A stretch of 64,000 bases of DNA from NCBI RefSeq assembly GCF_014472415.1, contig NZ_JACSZV010000029.1:1-64000 (forward strand), written 5' to 3'. Under the pieces are notes generated by a model. That model did not search any database and had not been told where the DNA came from. It saw nothing but the letters and a program-made list of their open reading frames with translations. The DNA comes from Pseudomonas sp. N40(2020) (GTDB lineage Bacteria > Pseudomonadota > Gammaproteobacteria > Pseudomonadales > Pseudomonadaceae). This document shows positions 43,906-51,861 of this stretch, piece after piece (positions within the stretch are counted from its first letter, which is position 1; each line of letters begins with the position of its first letter). A program made the position numbers and the translations under genes.

Positions 43906-44427
43906 TTATTTGCTCGGATGCTTGGCTTGCAGTTCCTTCGCCGCTGCCAGATGTTTTTCCAGCGCCGGCAGCATTTTCTGGGCGAACGCTTTCAGCTCAG
44001 TCGCGCCTTTGACCTTGTCATCCGTCACGGTGTTGGCCTGCTTCTTGAACAACTCGATGGTATCTTCGTGAGCCTTCACCTGATTGTTGGCGTAGGCCGC
44101 GTCGAAGGACTCGTCGCGCATGTCGAGGATTTTCTCTTTGGCCTGCTTGACCAGCGTGGTGGTGTCCGGCACCTCGATGTCATGGGCCTTGGCAATCGTC
44201 GCCAGTTCATCATTGGCGTTGCCGTGATCGGTGATCATCATAGTGGCGAATGCCTTGATGTCGGCCGATTGGCTTTTTTCCAGGGCGAGGCGGCTGGTTT
44301 CGATTTCAGCAATGCCACCGGCAGCGGCGTTATCGACGAAGTTGTTGTCGGTGGCAGCGAAGGCGCTGCTCATGCCAGTGCTCAAAGCGACAGCCAGTAC
44401 CAGATGACGCAGCTTGAATCCGTCCAT
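43906..44427 (-). CDS. DUF4142 periplasmic helical protein
   Basis: 173 residues: a signal peptide (LVLAVALSTGMSSAFA) and a DUF4142 ferritin-like helical bundle (NNFVDNAAAGGIAEIETSRL, MMITDHGNANDELATIAKAH, FKKQANTVTDDKVKGATELK). Start ATG 44427 is preceded by GGAGA; the longer frame to 44592 has no family features. DUF4142 proteins are often stress-induced envelope proteins with no proven function. Confidence 0.85.
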   Translation of the reverse strand: MDGFKLRHLVLAVALSTGMSSAFAATDNNFVDNAAAGGIAEIETSRLALEKSQSADIKAFATMMITDHGNANDELATIAKAHDIEVPDTTTLVKQAKEKILDMRDESFDAAYANNQVKAHEDTIELFKKQANTVTDDKVKGATELKAFAQKMLPALEKHLAAAKELQAKHPSK

Positions 44428-44633
44428 TTGTGTATCTCCACGCAGTTTGTTGTGAGCGTTATGCAGTGGAGGCAGGGCGACGGACAAAGGTTTTATCGCA
44501 TTTGCGACAGGGCGACGAACGGCCACCGCTGGTCTGACAGGTGGTCGACAGAACGGCTCAACCGAGGCCATTCTGGTAACTGGCCAGCGCAATCGGTCGC
44601 GTTGGCCACCCGATCAACTGATGGAGGTGTTCC

Positions 44634-44876
44634 ATGCCGGTTCCCCATGACCTGTTACAGGACTTGAAGATTGCAAAGGAAGAGATCCAGCACAAACGCT
44701 CCAACGATCCGTTACTGGATTCATTGATCAACAAGTATGCCGAAGCTGATGCCGAAGTGGTCAAGGCCGAAACCGCCCAGTCGGATGCCCCCAGTGACGA
44801 CGCACTGAAGAAACTCAAAGAGAAGCGCTTGCAGGTCAAAGACAAGATCGTCCAGCAGTTACAGGCGAAAGCCTGA
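44634..44876 (+). CDS. YdcH-like DUF465 small protein
   Basis: 80 residues, mostly alpha-helical and coiled-coil-like, fitting DUF465: HDLLQDLKIAKEEIQ, LLDSLINKYAEADAEVVKAE, LKKLKEKRLQVKDKIVQQL. GGAGG lies 8 bases before the ATG. Divergent from the DUF4142 gene, with a shared 206-base region that must hold both promoters; no sigma element is convincing by eye. Function of the family is unknown. Confidence 0.8.
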   Translation: MPVPHDLLQDLKIAKEEIQHKRSNDPLLDSLINKYAEADAEVVKAETAQSDAPSDDALKKLKEKRLQVKDKIVQQLQAKA

Positions 44877-44933
44877 CCCCTGATTAACCTGCCGACCTAC
44901 GGTTGCAGATTGACTGGAACGACGGCCACGCCC

Positions 44934-44983
44934 GGCACCTCGAATGTTCAGAGTCTTCCATCATCGACTCTTTGCGAGGTGCC
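44934..44983 (+). promoter_or_regulatory. 5'-UTR hairpin masking a ribosome binding site
   Basis: GGCACCTCG (44934-44942) and CGAGGTGCC (44975-44983) form a perfect 9-bp stem, with an inner GAGTC (44951-44955)/GACTC (44966-44970) stem. The right arm contains the GAGG ribosome site (44976-44979) of the small gene starting at 44986. Such a structure would hide the site until melted or bound, for example as a thermosensor or protein- or sRNA-controlled switch. Confidence 0.55.
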
Positions 44984-44985
44984 TT

Positions 44986-45150
44986 ATGAACGATCCCAAA
45001 TTCCCCAGTGAAGAGCAGGGCGCATTCGACCCGGTTCCGACCCATCCCGAGCCTAATAGCCCGGCGCACACCACCGCATTCCCTGAAGAGCCGGTTGAAG
45101 AACTGCCGGAGGATGAAGACCCCGACAAGTTCGATAAATCCTCAAATTGA
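44986..45150 (+). CDS. Small acidic protein of unknown function
   Basis: 54 residues, strongly acidic and Pro/Glu-rich (MNDPKFPSEEQGAFDPVPTH ... PVEELPEDEDPDKFDKSSN), with no hydrophobic core. GAGG 6 bases before ATG 44986 supports translation. It lies 109 bases after the DUF465 gene and has its own structured leader. The frame, ribosome site and position make it a likely gene; the family is not recognised. Confidence 0.6.
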   Translation: MNDPKFPSEEQGAFDPVPTHPEPNSPAHTTAFPEEPVEELPEDEDPDKFDKSSN

Positions 45151-45156
45151 CAGACC

Positions 45157-45255
45157 GCCATCGCGAGCAAGCTCGCTCCCACATTTATTAGGTCGTCCGC
45201 AATATCTGCGAACGACAAATATTCCTGTGGGAGCTGGCTTGCTAGCGATGGCTTC
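45157..45255. repeat. REP doublet, GGGAGC(GAGCTTGC) family
   Basis: CCATCGCGAGCAAGCTCGCTCCC (45158-) and TGTGGGAGCTGGCTTGCTAG (about 45226-45246) are outward-facing related palindromes around a spacer that itself contains GTCGT..ACGAC. It fills the gap between the convergent small acidic gene and SMP-30-like gene. Confidence 0.8.
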
Positions 45256-45282
45256 CGTCAATCCAGCGCAAATTCAGCAGGC

Positions 45283-46359
45283 TTACTTCAGGGCTTCAGT
45301 CAGTGGCAACCGCGCCATATGCGTCGCCTTGAGCGATCCGAAATACAACCAGTCCCCATACTCGCGCACCGTGGTGATCGGCGAATAATTGCCGCTGCTG
45401 GCATCCTGCAAATTGGCAATCACCTTGCCCTCAAGATCCAGCCCCAACACAAATCCGCGCTTTTCCACCGGTTTGGGGAGTACGGTCAACGCCCGCACGA
45501 TCATCTTGCGTACGAACGGATATCCGGCGGTGCCATCCAGTAACGCATTGCGCGGTGCATAGAGGGCCACCCAAAAGCGGTTGCTGCCATTGAACGCCAG
45601 GTTGTCCGGCAGCCCCGGCAAATTGTCGATGAACACGTCGTGGGTGCCAGCCTTCGGCCCGGTCAGCCAGAAGCGACTGATGCGGTAGGCGCCGGTCTCG
45701 TTGACCAGCACGTAGGCGTCATCCGGGCCGAGGGTTACACCGTTGGCGAACTCCAGTTTGTCCAGCAGTACGCTGGTTTTGCCAGTCTGGAAGTCATAGC
45801 GCAGCAGACGGCCGTCGCCGCCGTGCTCGATGATTGCCTCGCCGTCATGGCCATAACCCCAACGACTGGAGGCATCGCTGAAATAGGCGTAATGCCCGGA
45901 CTTGTCGATCGCCACGTCGTCGGTGAAACCAAATTCAAGGTCGTTGGCAGCGGTGGTCAAGGGAATCAACTGGCCTTGAGCATCCAGCGAGAGCAAGCCT
46001 TTGACCCCGTCGGCGATCACCAGCAACCCGTTGGGATGCCGCGCCAGCCCCAACGGTCTACCGCCGGTATCAGCCAGAACTTTGCGCGTCTTGCCGTCGA
46101 GACTGGTGCGGATCAGGCGCCCGTCATGCAGCCCGGTGATCAGGAAATCACTCTCCAGCAGCAGCGCTTCCGGGCCTTCGATATCACTCGGCCCCACCTG
46201 TTCGGTCGCTTTGAGACGCTGGTTGTCGGCATAGACGCCTTCACTGAGGGAGGGCGCCGACGCCGGTTTCCACGCGACCGGTTCCACCCGGGTGGGCATC
46301 AGCAGCAGATACGCGATGACGACAACAATCAGCAGCAATAAAAACCGCCGCCACCTCAT
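45283..46359 (-). CDS. SMP-30/strictosidine-synthase-like beta-propeller protein, membrane-anchored
   Basis: 358 residues: an N-terminal transmembrane anchor (FLLLLIVVVIAYLLLMP) and a six-bladed propeller with GPEALLLESDFLITG, GRPLGLARHPNGLLVIADG, FTDDVAIDKSGHYAYFSDAS, GVTLGPDDAYVLVNE and GLPDNLAFNGSNRFWVALY. Related propellers are lactonases, esterases or strictosidine-synthase-like proteins. The ATG overlaps the stop of the upstream hydroxylase gene by 4 bases, so the two are coupled and may act on the same lipid-like substrate. Confidence 0.82.
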   Translation of the reverse strand: MRWRRFLLLLIVVVIAYLLLMPTRVEPVAWKPASAPSLSEGVYADNQRLKATEQVGPSDIEGPEALLLESDFLITGLHDGRLIRTSLDGKTRKVLADTGGRPLGLARHPNGLLVIADGVKGLLSLDAQGQLIPLTTAANDLEFGFTDDVAIDKSGHYAYFSDASSRWGYGHDGEAIIEHGGDGRLLRYDFQTGKTSVLLDKLEFANGVTLGPDDAYVLVNETGAYRISRFWLTGPKAGTHDVFIDNLPGLPDNLAFNGSNRFWVALYAPRNALLDGTAGYPFVRKMIVRALTVLPKPVEKRGFVLGLDLEGKVIANLQDASSGNYSPITTVREYGDWLYFGSLKATHMARLPLTEALK

Positions 46360-47501
46360 GCGCTGGCCCTCACGGACGCCAGATGCTGTGCCGCTCTATC
46401 GCGCAACGCGAGCATCGATGCCGCCGACTCCCGCTCGATGCGGCGTTTGAGCAATAACTGATTGGCAATGCGCATGCCCAAACCGTCGAAGCGATAATCA
46501 AGCGTGCGCACAAACCGTGTGCCGTTGCCTTCAGCCGAGCACTCGTAGGTCAACAGCAACGACAAACCGTGATCGCCTTGCGCTCGCGCGCACCAGCGTC
46601 GGCCGGGCAGGTACTCGGTGACTTCCCAACTGAGGTGACCGGCACGTCCGCCGGCATGAATATCTTCTTCAAACCGTGACCCGGCGTGCAACGGGCCTTG
46701 CGCGCCGTCGATCTTTAATGAAGACGGGTGCCACTCGGGCCAGTGGCTGACACTGGCGGCATAGGCGAGCACGGCAATCGGGTCGCCGGCGATATCGATC
46801 GTGTGCTGCATGCGGGTCATGGGCATTCTCGAATAGCTCGAAGGAGAGGTTTCCGGCTCCCAGTACAGGGTGCCGAACAGGTAGTCCATCAGTGGCAGGA
46901 CGATATTGAAATTGCGCTCCTGCATGCGCTCGCGACGGTGATGCAGTTCGTGCAAACGCCGCATCTGGCGAATCCACGGCAGGCGCGTCAGCGGGTTGTC
47001 TGGCGGCAGGTGTTCAGCGGCGTGAAACACCTCGTAGGCCAGATAACCCAGGACCATGCAGCCGCCAAACAACCCGGCAACATTGGCGTTGACCTGCGCG
47101 AAAAGCCACCACAACGGCAGAGTGATGACCAGCGTGTGAATCACGATCAACCACGCCGGGAACAGAATCACTCGCCAATCCCGGGCGCTGTCGTAAGTCA
47201 TGTGGCCGGGGGTGAAGAAGCTGTGATGGTCGCCCGCATGCCGAGCGTAGAACATTTTTGCGAAAGCTTTTTTATGGTGGCCGAGGTGGCGATGGACCAT
47301 GTACACGCCAAAGTTGAACAACAACAGCGTCAGCGGCACGGTCAGCCATTCCAGCCAACCGACCTGTTGCACGGTGCTCCAGAACGCACCGATGGCCAAC
47401 ACACCGAACAGCAGCACGAAGACGCCGTGCAGCCACGGGTTGTAAAACGGATGGATCGCCGCGCGATAGCGGCTGCGAAATGCCTCGGTGGTCTGCCTCA
47501 C
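46356..47501 (-). CDS. Fatty-acid/sterol hydroxylase-like membrane protein fused to an SRPBCC domain
   Basis: About 381 residues. The N-terminal half has several membrane segments and the histidine boxes of di-iron hydroxylases: HRHLGHH, HAGDHHSFF and HELHHRRE. From about residue 235 a START-like SRPBCC domain follows (IAVLAYAASVSHWPEWHPSS, FEEDIHAGGRAGHLSWEVTE). Fusion of a hydroxylase with a lipid-binding domain is unusual. GTG 47501 has AGGTGA 5 bases upstream, better than GTG 47510. It overlaps the SMP-30-like gene by 4 bases. Substrate unknown, probably a fatty acid, sterol or carotenoid-like lipid. Confidence 0.8.
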   Translation of the reverse strand: MRQTTEAFRSRYRAAIHPFYNPWLHGVFVLLFGVLAIGAFWSTVQQVGWLEWLTVPLTLLLFNFGVYMVHRHLGHHKKAFAKMFYARHAGDHHSFFTPGHMTYDSARDWRVILFPAWLIVIHTLVITLPLWWLFAQVNANVAGLFGGCMVLGYLAYEVFHAAEHLPPDNPLTRLPWIRQMRRLHELHHRRERMQERNFNIVLPLMDYLFGTLYWEPETSPSSYSRMPMTRMQHTIDIAGDPIAVLAYAASVSHWPEWHPSSLKIDGAQGPLHAGSRFEEDIHAGGRAGHLSWEVTEYLPGRRWCARAQGDHGLSLLLTYECSAEGNGTRFVRTLDYRFDGLGMRIANQLLLKRRIERESAASMLALRDRAAQHLASVRASA

Positions 47502-47613
47502 TGCGTTCACCTGTGGGTATTGTTGTTATACCCGGCAGATTAGCCGATCCCGCCGTTTGTGCAGCCCAGACCTTGAGGCCACATGCGCCATGCTGCGCGG
47601 CAAATCGGTAGCG

Positions 47614-48507
47614 TCAGCTCAACGGGTTCCAGCGTTGTGACCAGTCGTCATCGGTGCGGATCACTTCGCGCAGCAGGTTGAAGGCTTGCTGCAGCGTCGC
47701 CGAGTCGCGATCGCGCGAGTACACCAGATAGGTCGGATAGCCGAATTCAGGGGCTTTGGTCACCGGTTCCAGTGCGCCGCTTTCCAGATAGGTGCGCACT
47801 ACGCGCGTACGGAAGTAGCCGCTGCCGCCATTTTCGAGGATGTATTGCAGGGCCAGCGGGCCGAGATTGAAACTCAGTGCGGCTTTGGCTTTTTCCGGCA
47901 GAGCGGCATCATGCTGGCGGCGGAAGTCCGGCCCCCAGTCGATGTAAACGTACGGATCGGGCCGATCCGGCGCACGCACCAGAATCAGTTTTTCTTCCAG
48001 CACCTGCTCGACCTGCAATCCCGGCCAGTATTCCGGTTGATAGACCAATGCGGCGTCGAGCACACCGAGTTCGAGTTGGCGCAGCAGGTTTTCGCCATCG
48101 CGGATTTCCATGCGCAGGGCATGGCCGGGGATTTTCTCGCGCAATTGGGCCGCCCAACTGAGCATCAACGGGTTGCACAGGCTGACTTCACCGCCGATGT
48201 GCAGCACGTTGTGATAACCCTCGGGCAGCGGTAAATCGCGGCGGGCGGCTTCCCAGGTCTGCACCAGTTGATTGGCGTAGACCACGAACGCTTCGCCATT
48301 GGGCGTCAATTTCGCCCCGGCGCGATTGCGCACAAACAAGGTACTGCCCAACTGACTTTCGAGCTTTTGCACCCGGGCGGTGATCGCCGTTTGCGTGACG
48401 AACAACTTCTGCGCAGCAGCGGCGAGACTGCCGTGGCGGACGATTTCGAGGAAGGTGCGGGCGAGGTCGATGTCCATGGGCGGGCCGGTGTTTGAGGTGG
48501 CGAGCAT
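47614..48507 (-). CDS. LysR-family transcriptional regulator
   Basis: 297 residues with an N-terminal winged helix (DLARTFLEIVRHGSLAAAAQ, KLFVTQTAITARVQKLESQL, LFVRNRAGAKLTPNG) and a LysR effector domain (YHNVLHIGGEVSLCNPLML). ATG 48507 has GGAGG 11 bases upstream; the more typical start MDIDLARTF at 48477 has no ribosome site. It lies downstream of, and on the same strand as, the HoxX-like gene; the target is not evident. Confidence 0.88.
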   Translation of the reverse strand: MLATSNTGPPMDIDLARTFLEIVRHGSLAAAAQKLFVTQTAITARVQKLESQLGSTLFVRNRAGAKLTPNGEAFVVYANQLVQTWEAARRDLPLPEGYHNVLHIGGEVSLCNPLMLSWAAQLREKIPGHALRMEIRDGENLLRQLELGVLDAALVYQPEYWPGLQVEQVLEEKLILVRAPDRPDPYVYIDWGPDFRRQHDAALPEKAKAALSFNLGPLALQYILENGGSGYFRTRVVRTYLESGALEPVTKAPEFGYPTYLVYSRDRDSATLQQAFNLLREVIRTDDDWSQRWNPLS

Positions 48508-48539
48508 TGTAAGTGCAGCCTCCGTACCGCGTCATCGTT

Positions 48540-48632
48540 CATCGCTGGCAAGCCAGCTCCCACAGGTTTCGTCATCTCACACAAAATTGTGAGCACCATT
48601 GAAGCCTGTGGGAGTCTGGCTTGCCAGTGATG
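48540..48632. repeat. REP doublet, GGGAGCTGGCTTGCCAGCGATG family
   Basis: CATCGCTGGCAAGCCAGCTC (48540-) and GAGTCTGGCTTGCCAGTGAT (ending about 48632) are inverted copies around a spacer holding CTCACA/TGTGAG (48576-48593). It lies between the LysR and HoxX-like genes. Confidence 0.85.
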
Positions 48633-48653
48633 GGCCGTGATGGACGCTGAAGA

Positions 48654-50372
48654 TCAGCCGATCAACTCAGCCTCCCGCACCCGCGCCCAATCCTCCACCA
48701 GCCGCGCCGGGGTGCCACACGCCTTGCGCTTGTAGACAAAATTGCGGCATTTCTCGGCAAACCCGTTGCGGTTGTAAAGCATGTCTTCCTGCATTTCCTG
48801 CAACTCGCTTTCGCGGCATTGCTGGATCAGCACTTGATCAATCCGTGACTTGCGTTCACGCACAGCGGCGTAAGTCGGATCGCTCAAAACGCTGTTGGCC
48901 CGTTGCAGTAACCACAACGAAAAATCATCAGGGCAACGCGGTCCGATTTCCTGAACCATGCCCAGTTGCAGCGCCTGGCTGGCACTCACCGGCAGACACG
49001 CTTGAGCCAACTGCTCAGCCATTGCCGGGCCGACGGCGCGGGGCAGGCTGTACGTCCAGTATTCCGAGCCATACAGGCCCATGCTTTTGTAATGCGGATT
49101 GAGCACGATATCGGCCCGGGCAAACACGATATCGGCAGCCAGAGCGAGCATCACACCACCGGCGCCGGCGCTGCCCGCCACCCCGCTGACCACCAGTTGC
49201 CGCGCACTGAGCAGCTCTTCACAGACGTCATCGATCGCCTGAATATTCGCCCAGGCTTCAGCGCCCGGATCCTGCGCGGCCTGAATCACATTCAAATGCA
49301 CACCGTTGGAAAAGCTCCCGCGCCCACCCTTGATCAGCAACACCTGAGTGTCGCGGGACTTGGCCCAGCGCAACGCTTCAACCATGCGCCGGCATTGCTC
49401 GGTGCTCATGGCGCCGTTGTAGAACTCGAAGGTCAGCTCGCCGACATGCCCGGACTCGCGGTAGCGAATCGGCTGATACGCCTCGTCGCTGAACGGCTGA
49501 CTGGCAATCGACCAGTCCAGCGTCGGCACATCGACCAATTGCCCGGCCAGCACGTGCCGCGCCGGTTGCTTGAAGGTCTCTTCGCCGGGCTGCGGTTTGC
49601 GCCGCAGCGAGCCGATCCACACACTCTGATCACCAGCCGCGACCAGCACCGCATCGTCATGCATCGCGAGAATTTCGCCGGGCATGCCAGTGCGCGAGTC
49701 CAGGTGCGCGTCGTACAGGTAATACTGCCCGCCGGCCAGGCTTGCCAGCACGCCGGGCTGGCCGTCCGCCGCGTCTATGCTGCGTTTGATGAAGCGTGCG
49801 CAATCGTGCCAGCTGAAGCTGCGATCAACCTGCTTCATGTTCGGCTGCAAACGCCCGCGTACTGTCGGGTCGGTGTAGTCCAGCACCACTGGCACGAAGC
49901 CTTCAACGAATTTTTCCACCACTTCGCGAATACAGCGAATGGCCGCATCACTGACCCGACCGTTGTACAACTCGGATTTGCGCAATCCGGGCGGCAGATT
50001 GAATTCGCAAGTAGCCCAGACCGGCCCGGCGTCCATTTCCTCGACCGCTTGCAGCGCCGTCACGCCCCAGCGTGTCAGCTCGTTGGTGATCGCCCAGTCC
50101 AGCGCACTGGCGCCACGATCGCCGATGATTCCGGGATGAATGATCACCACCGGACGTTCGGTGTTGCTCCACAGTGCTTGCGGTACGCGGTCTTTGAGAA
50201 AAGGGCAGATCACCAGATCGGCGCCGCTGTGTTCAATCTGCTCGCACACTGAGGCCTCGTCGGTAAACACCACGACACTGGGCGAATGCCCAGCTTCACG
50301 CAGGTCCAGCCAGGCACGTTGGGTCAGGCCGTTAAACGCCGACGACAGCAGAATGATGTTGAGTGGTCGCAT
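48654..50372 (-). CDS. hoxX: HoxX-like formyltransferase/enoyl-CoA hydratase fusion
   Basis: 572 residues. The N-terminal half is formyltransferase-like with VVIIHPGIIGDRGASALDWA, GVTALQAVEEMDAGPVWATC and a Fmt-type C-domain (KQVDRSFSWHDCARFIKRSI). The C-terminal half is crotonase-like (VLLIKGGRGSFSNGVHLNVI, GVAGSAGAGGVMLALAADIV). This fusion is HoxX, which makes the CO ligand of [NiFe]-hydrogenase in aerobic organisms from formyl-tetrahydrofolate. AAGGAAG precedes ATG 50372. No hydrogenase or hyp genes are in the window, so either they are elsewhere or the enzyme serves another purpose. Confidence 0.82.
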   Translation of the reverse strand: MRPLNIILLSSAFNGLTQRAWLDLREAGHSPSVVVFTDEASVCEQIEHSGADLVICPFLKDRVPQALWSNTERPVVIIHPGIIGDRGASALDWAITNELTRWGVTALQAVEEMDAGPVWATCEFNLPPGLRKSELYNGRVSDAAIRCIREVVEKFVEGFVPVVLDYTDPTVRGRLQPNMKQVDRSFSWHDCARFIKRSIDAADGQPGVLASLAGGQYYLYDAHLDSRTGMPGEILAMHDDAVLVAAGDQSVWIGSLRRKPQPGEETFKQPARHVLAGQLVDVPTLDWSIASQPFSDEAYQPIRYRESGHVGELTFEFYNGAMSTEQCRRMVEALRWAKSRDTQVLLIKGGRGSFSNGVHLNVIQAAQDPGAEAWANIQAIDDVCEELLSARQLVVSGVAGSAGAGGVMLALAADIVFARADIVLNPHYKSMGLYGSEYWTYSLPRAVGPAMAEQLAQACLPVSASQALQLGMVQEIGPRCPDDFSLWLLQRANSVLSDPTYAAVRERKSRIDQVLIQQCRESELQEMQEDMLYNRNGFAEKCRNFVYKRKACGTPARLVEDWARVREAELIG

Positions 50373-50521
50373 GAAAGTTCTTCCTTGAATGGGATCAGCC
50401 GCAGGCTCCCGGTGAGCCTTCCCTGGCCTTCGATGGAGCCGGAAGATTAATCAGTGACCGCTCGCACACCAGTGATCGAGATCAACGTTGTGTCAGCCAA
50501 TTTCCCTGGCGCTCAAACGCA

Positions 50522-50546
50522 AAATCCCGCCACAAGGGCGGGATTT
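50522..50546 (-). terminator. Terminator of the SCP2 gene
   Basis: AAATCCCGCC-ACAAG-GGCGGGATTT type hairpin (9-10 bp stem) lies 22 bases past the SCP2 stop on the minus strand and ends in a short T-run (ATTTT). It prevents read-through into the HoxX-like gene. Confidence 0.75.
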
Positions 50547-50567
50547 GTTTGAAGCTGAACTGCAGTC

Positions 50568-50882
50568 TTACGAAGGGAACAGCTCGGACAGTTTCATGGC
50601 CAGCATCATGTCGCCTTCAGCGCGCAGTTTGCCGCCCATGAACGCTTGCATGCCGTCGGTCGAACCGTCGACGATGCCTTCCAGGGTTTCGCCGTCCATG
50701 ACCAGAGTGACCTGGGCGTCCGGGTTCTCGCCTTCTTTCAGCTCGCAGGTGCTGTCTTTGACGATCAGCGAGAAGTTTTTGGTCTCGTCGATGCGGAAAC
50801 CGAAGACCAGATCCAGACCGGCAGCAGCGGCTGGGTTGAACTTGGCTTTCATTGCTTGTACGGCATCAGCTACGGAGGTCAT
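50568..50882 (-). CDS. SCP2 sterol-carrier-domain protein
   Basis: 104 residues consisting of one SCP2 domain: AVQAMKAKFNPAAAAGLDLV, NPDAQVTLVMDGETLEGIVD, MQAFMGGKLRAEGDMMLAMK. Bacterial single-domain SCP2 proteins bind lipid-like ligands. AAAGGA lies 8 bases before the ATG and a terminator follows. It is downstream of the phosphatase gene by 64 bases on the same strand. Confidence 0.92.
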   Translation of the reverse strand: MTSVADAVQAMKAKFNPAAAAGLDLVFGFRIDETKNFSLIVKDSTCELKEGENPDAQVTLVMDGETLEGIVDGSTDGMQAFMGGKLRAEGDMMLAMKLSELFPS

Positions 50883-50946
50883 GGTTCGATCCTTTCTTGG
50901 GTAATAAGAGCTGGTTGATTACAGCAAGGGTCACAGTAATCCGGAC

Positions 50947-51657
50947 TCAGCGAAAAGTGATGAGTTCCGGGGCCTTCAACAGTTGCAGATGGGCATGACT
51001 GTTGAAGGAGGCCAACGCCACCTCGCGACCGCGGAATTTCAACTGGTTGAGCGAGGTGTTGACGATTTGCCAGTTCAGTTCAAAGGCCTGTTTCGCAGGC
51101 ATTTGCGTAATGAGGTGGAGCAGGGCAGTGATGGTGCCACCGGACGTGAACACGGCGATTTTCTGGTTTTTCTCTGCTTGTTCGAGAATTCGGTGCAATC
51201 CGGCCTGGACTCTTGCGACAAAACCCAGCCAGCTTTCCAGCCCCGGGGTGTCGTAAGTGCCAGCCAGCCAGCGCTCGATGATCAGGGCGAAAATGCGCTG
51301 GAATTCAGTGCGGTTTTGCGCGGCGTTGCGCAGGATGTCGAGGGCTTCCGGCTCGTCCGGGAGCATCGCCGGGAGCAGGGCGCGGATCACCGCGTCGGCA
51401 TCGAATTCGTTGAACGCGGAATCGGTTTCCAGGGTTGGCACCGACAGGCCTTTTGCGGTGAATTGCTCCAGCGCACTGGTAGCCGTGTGCTGCTGGCGGC
51501 GCAGGTCACCGCAGAGGCAGCGATCGAAGCTGATCCCCAGTTCGGCGAGGTGTTGACCGAGGATTTCTGCCTGGCGCACACCGGTCGGCGACAGGACGTC
51601 ATAGTCGTCTGCACCAAAGGAGGCCTGGCCATGTCGAATCAAGTAGATGCTGCCCAC
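50947..51657 (-). CDS. Histidine phosphatase (phosphoglycerate-mutase-like)
   Basis: 236 residues starting VGSIYLIRHGQASFGADDYD, with the RHG catalytic motif at the very start and the second catalytic His in IAVFTSGGTITALLHLI. I take GTG 51657 because no ATG exists upstream, the motif then sits at a normal position, and a promoter-like pair lies at 51692-51720. Substrate unknown; relatives act on small phosphoesters or phosphoproteins. The neighbouring SCP2 gene may be co-transcribed. Confidence 0.85.
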   Translation of the reverse strand: MGSIYLIRHGQASFGADDYDVLSPTGVRQAEILGQHLAELGISFDRCLCGDLRRQQHTATSALEQFTAKGLSVPTLETDSAFNEFDADAVIRALLPAMLPDEPEALDILRNAAQNRTEFQRIFALIIERWLAGTYDTPGLESWLGFVARVQAGLHRILEQAEKNQKIAVFTSGGTITALLHLITQMPAKQAFELNWQIVNTSLNQLKFRGREVALASFNSHAHLQLLKAPELITFR

Positions 51658-51691
51658 GTCCGCGTCATCCCGGTACGTTGAAGGTTTGGCG

Positions 51692-51720
51692 AGGTTATGA
51701 GGATGATGGAGAGCTGTCAA
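51692..51720 (-). promoter_or_regulatory. Sigma-70-like promoter of the histidine phosphatase gene
   Basis: On the minus strand TTGACA (51720-51715) is followed after 17 bases by TAACCT (51697-51692). The -35 box is perfect and the -10 box is a partial match to TATAAT. Transcription would start near 51685, about 28 bases before GTG 51657. Confidence 0.5.
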
Positions 51721-51861
51721 TGAAAAAACATACGCTTGTTTGAAATGCCCGTTACAGGCGTGTTGCCAGAGGTTTCACGGCTGGCCGAGGAGCCAGCGCA
51801 TGGGTATGCTGGAGCCATCCCGCGTGTGTGTTACATCCACGCATCGTTTTAAGGAGTCTCT

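Noticed and set aside
48966..50252. Plus-strand open frame of 428 codons over the HoxX-like gene
   Set aside because: Antisense shadow; the HoxX domains are uninterrupted on the minus strand.
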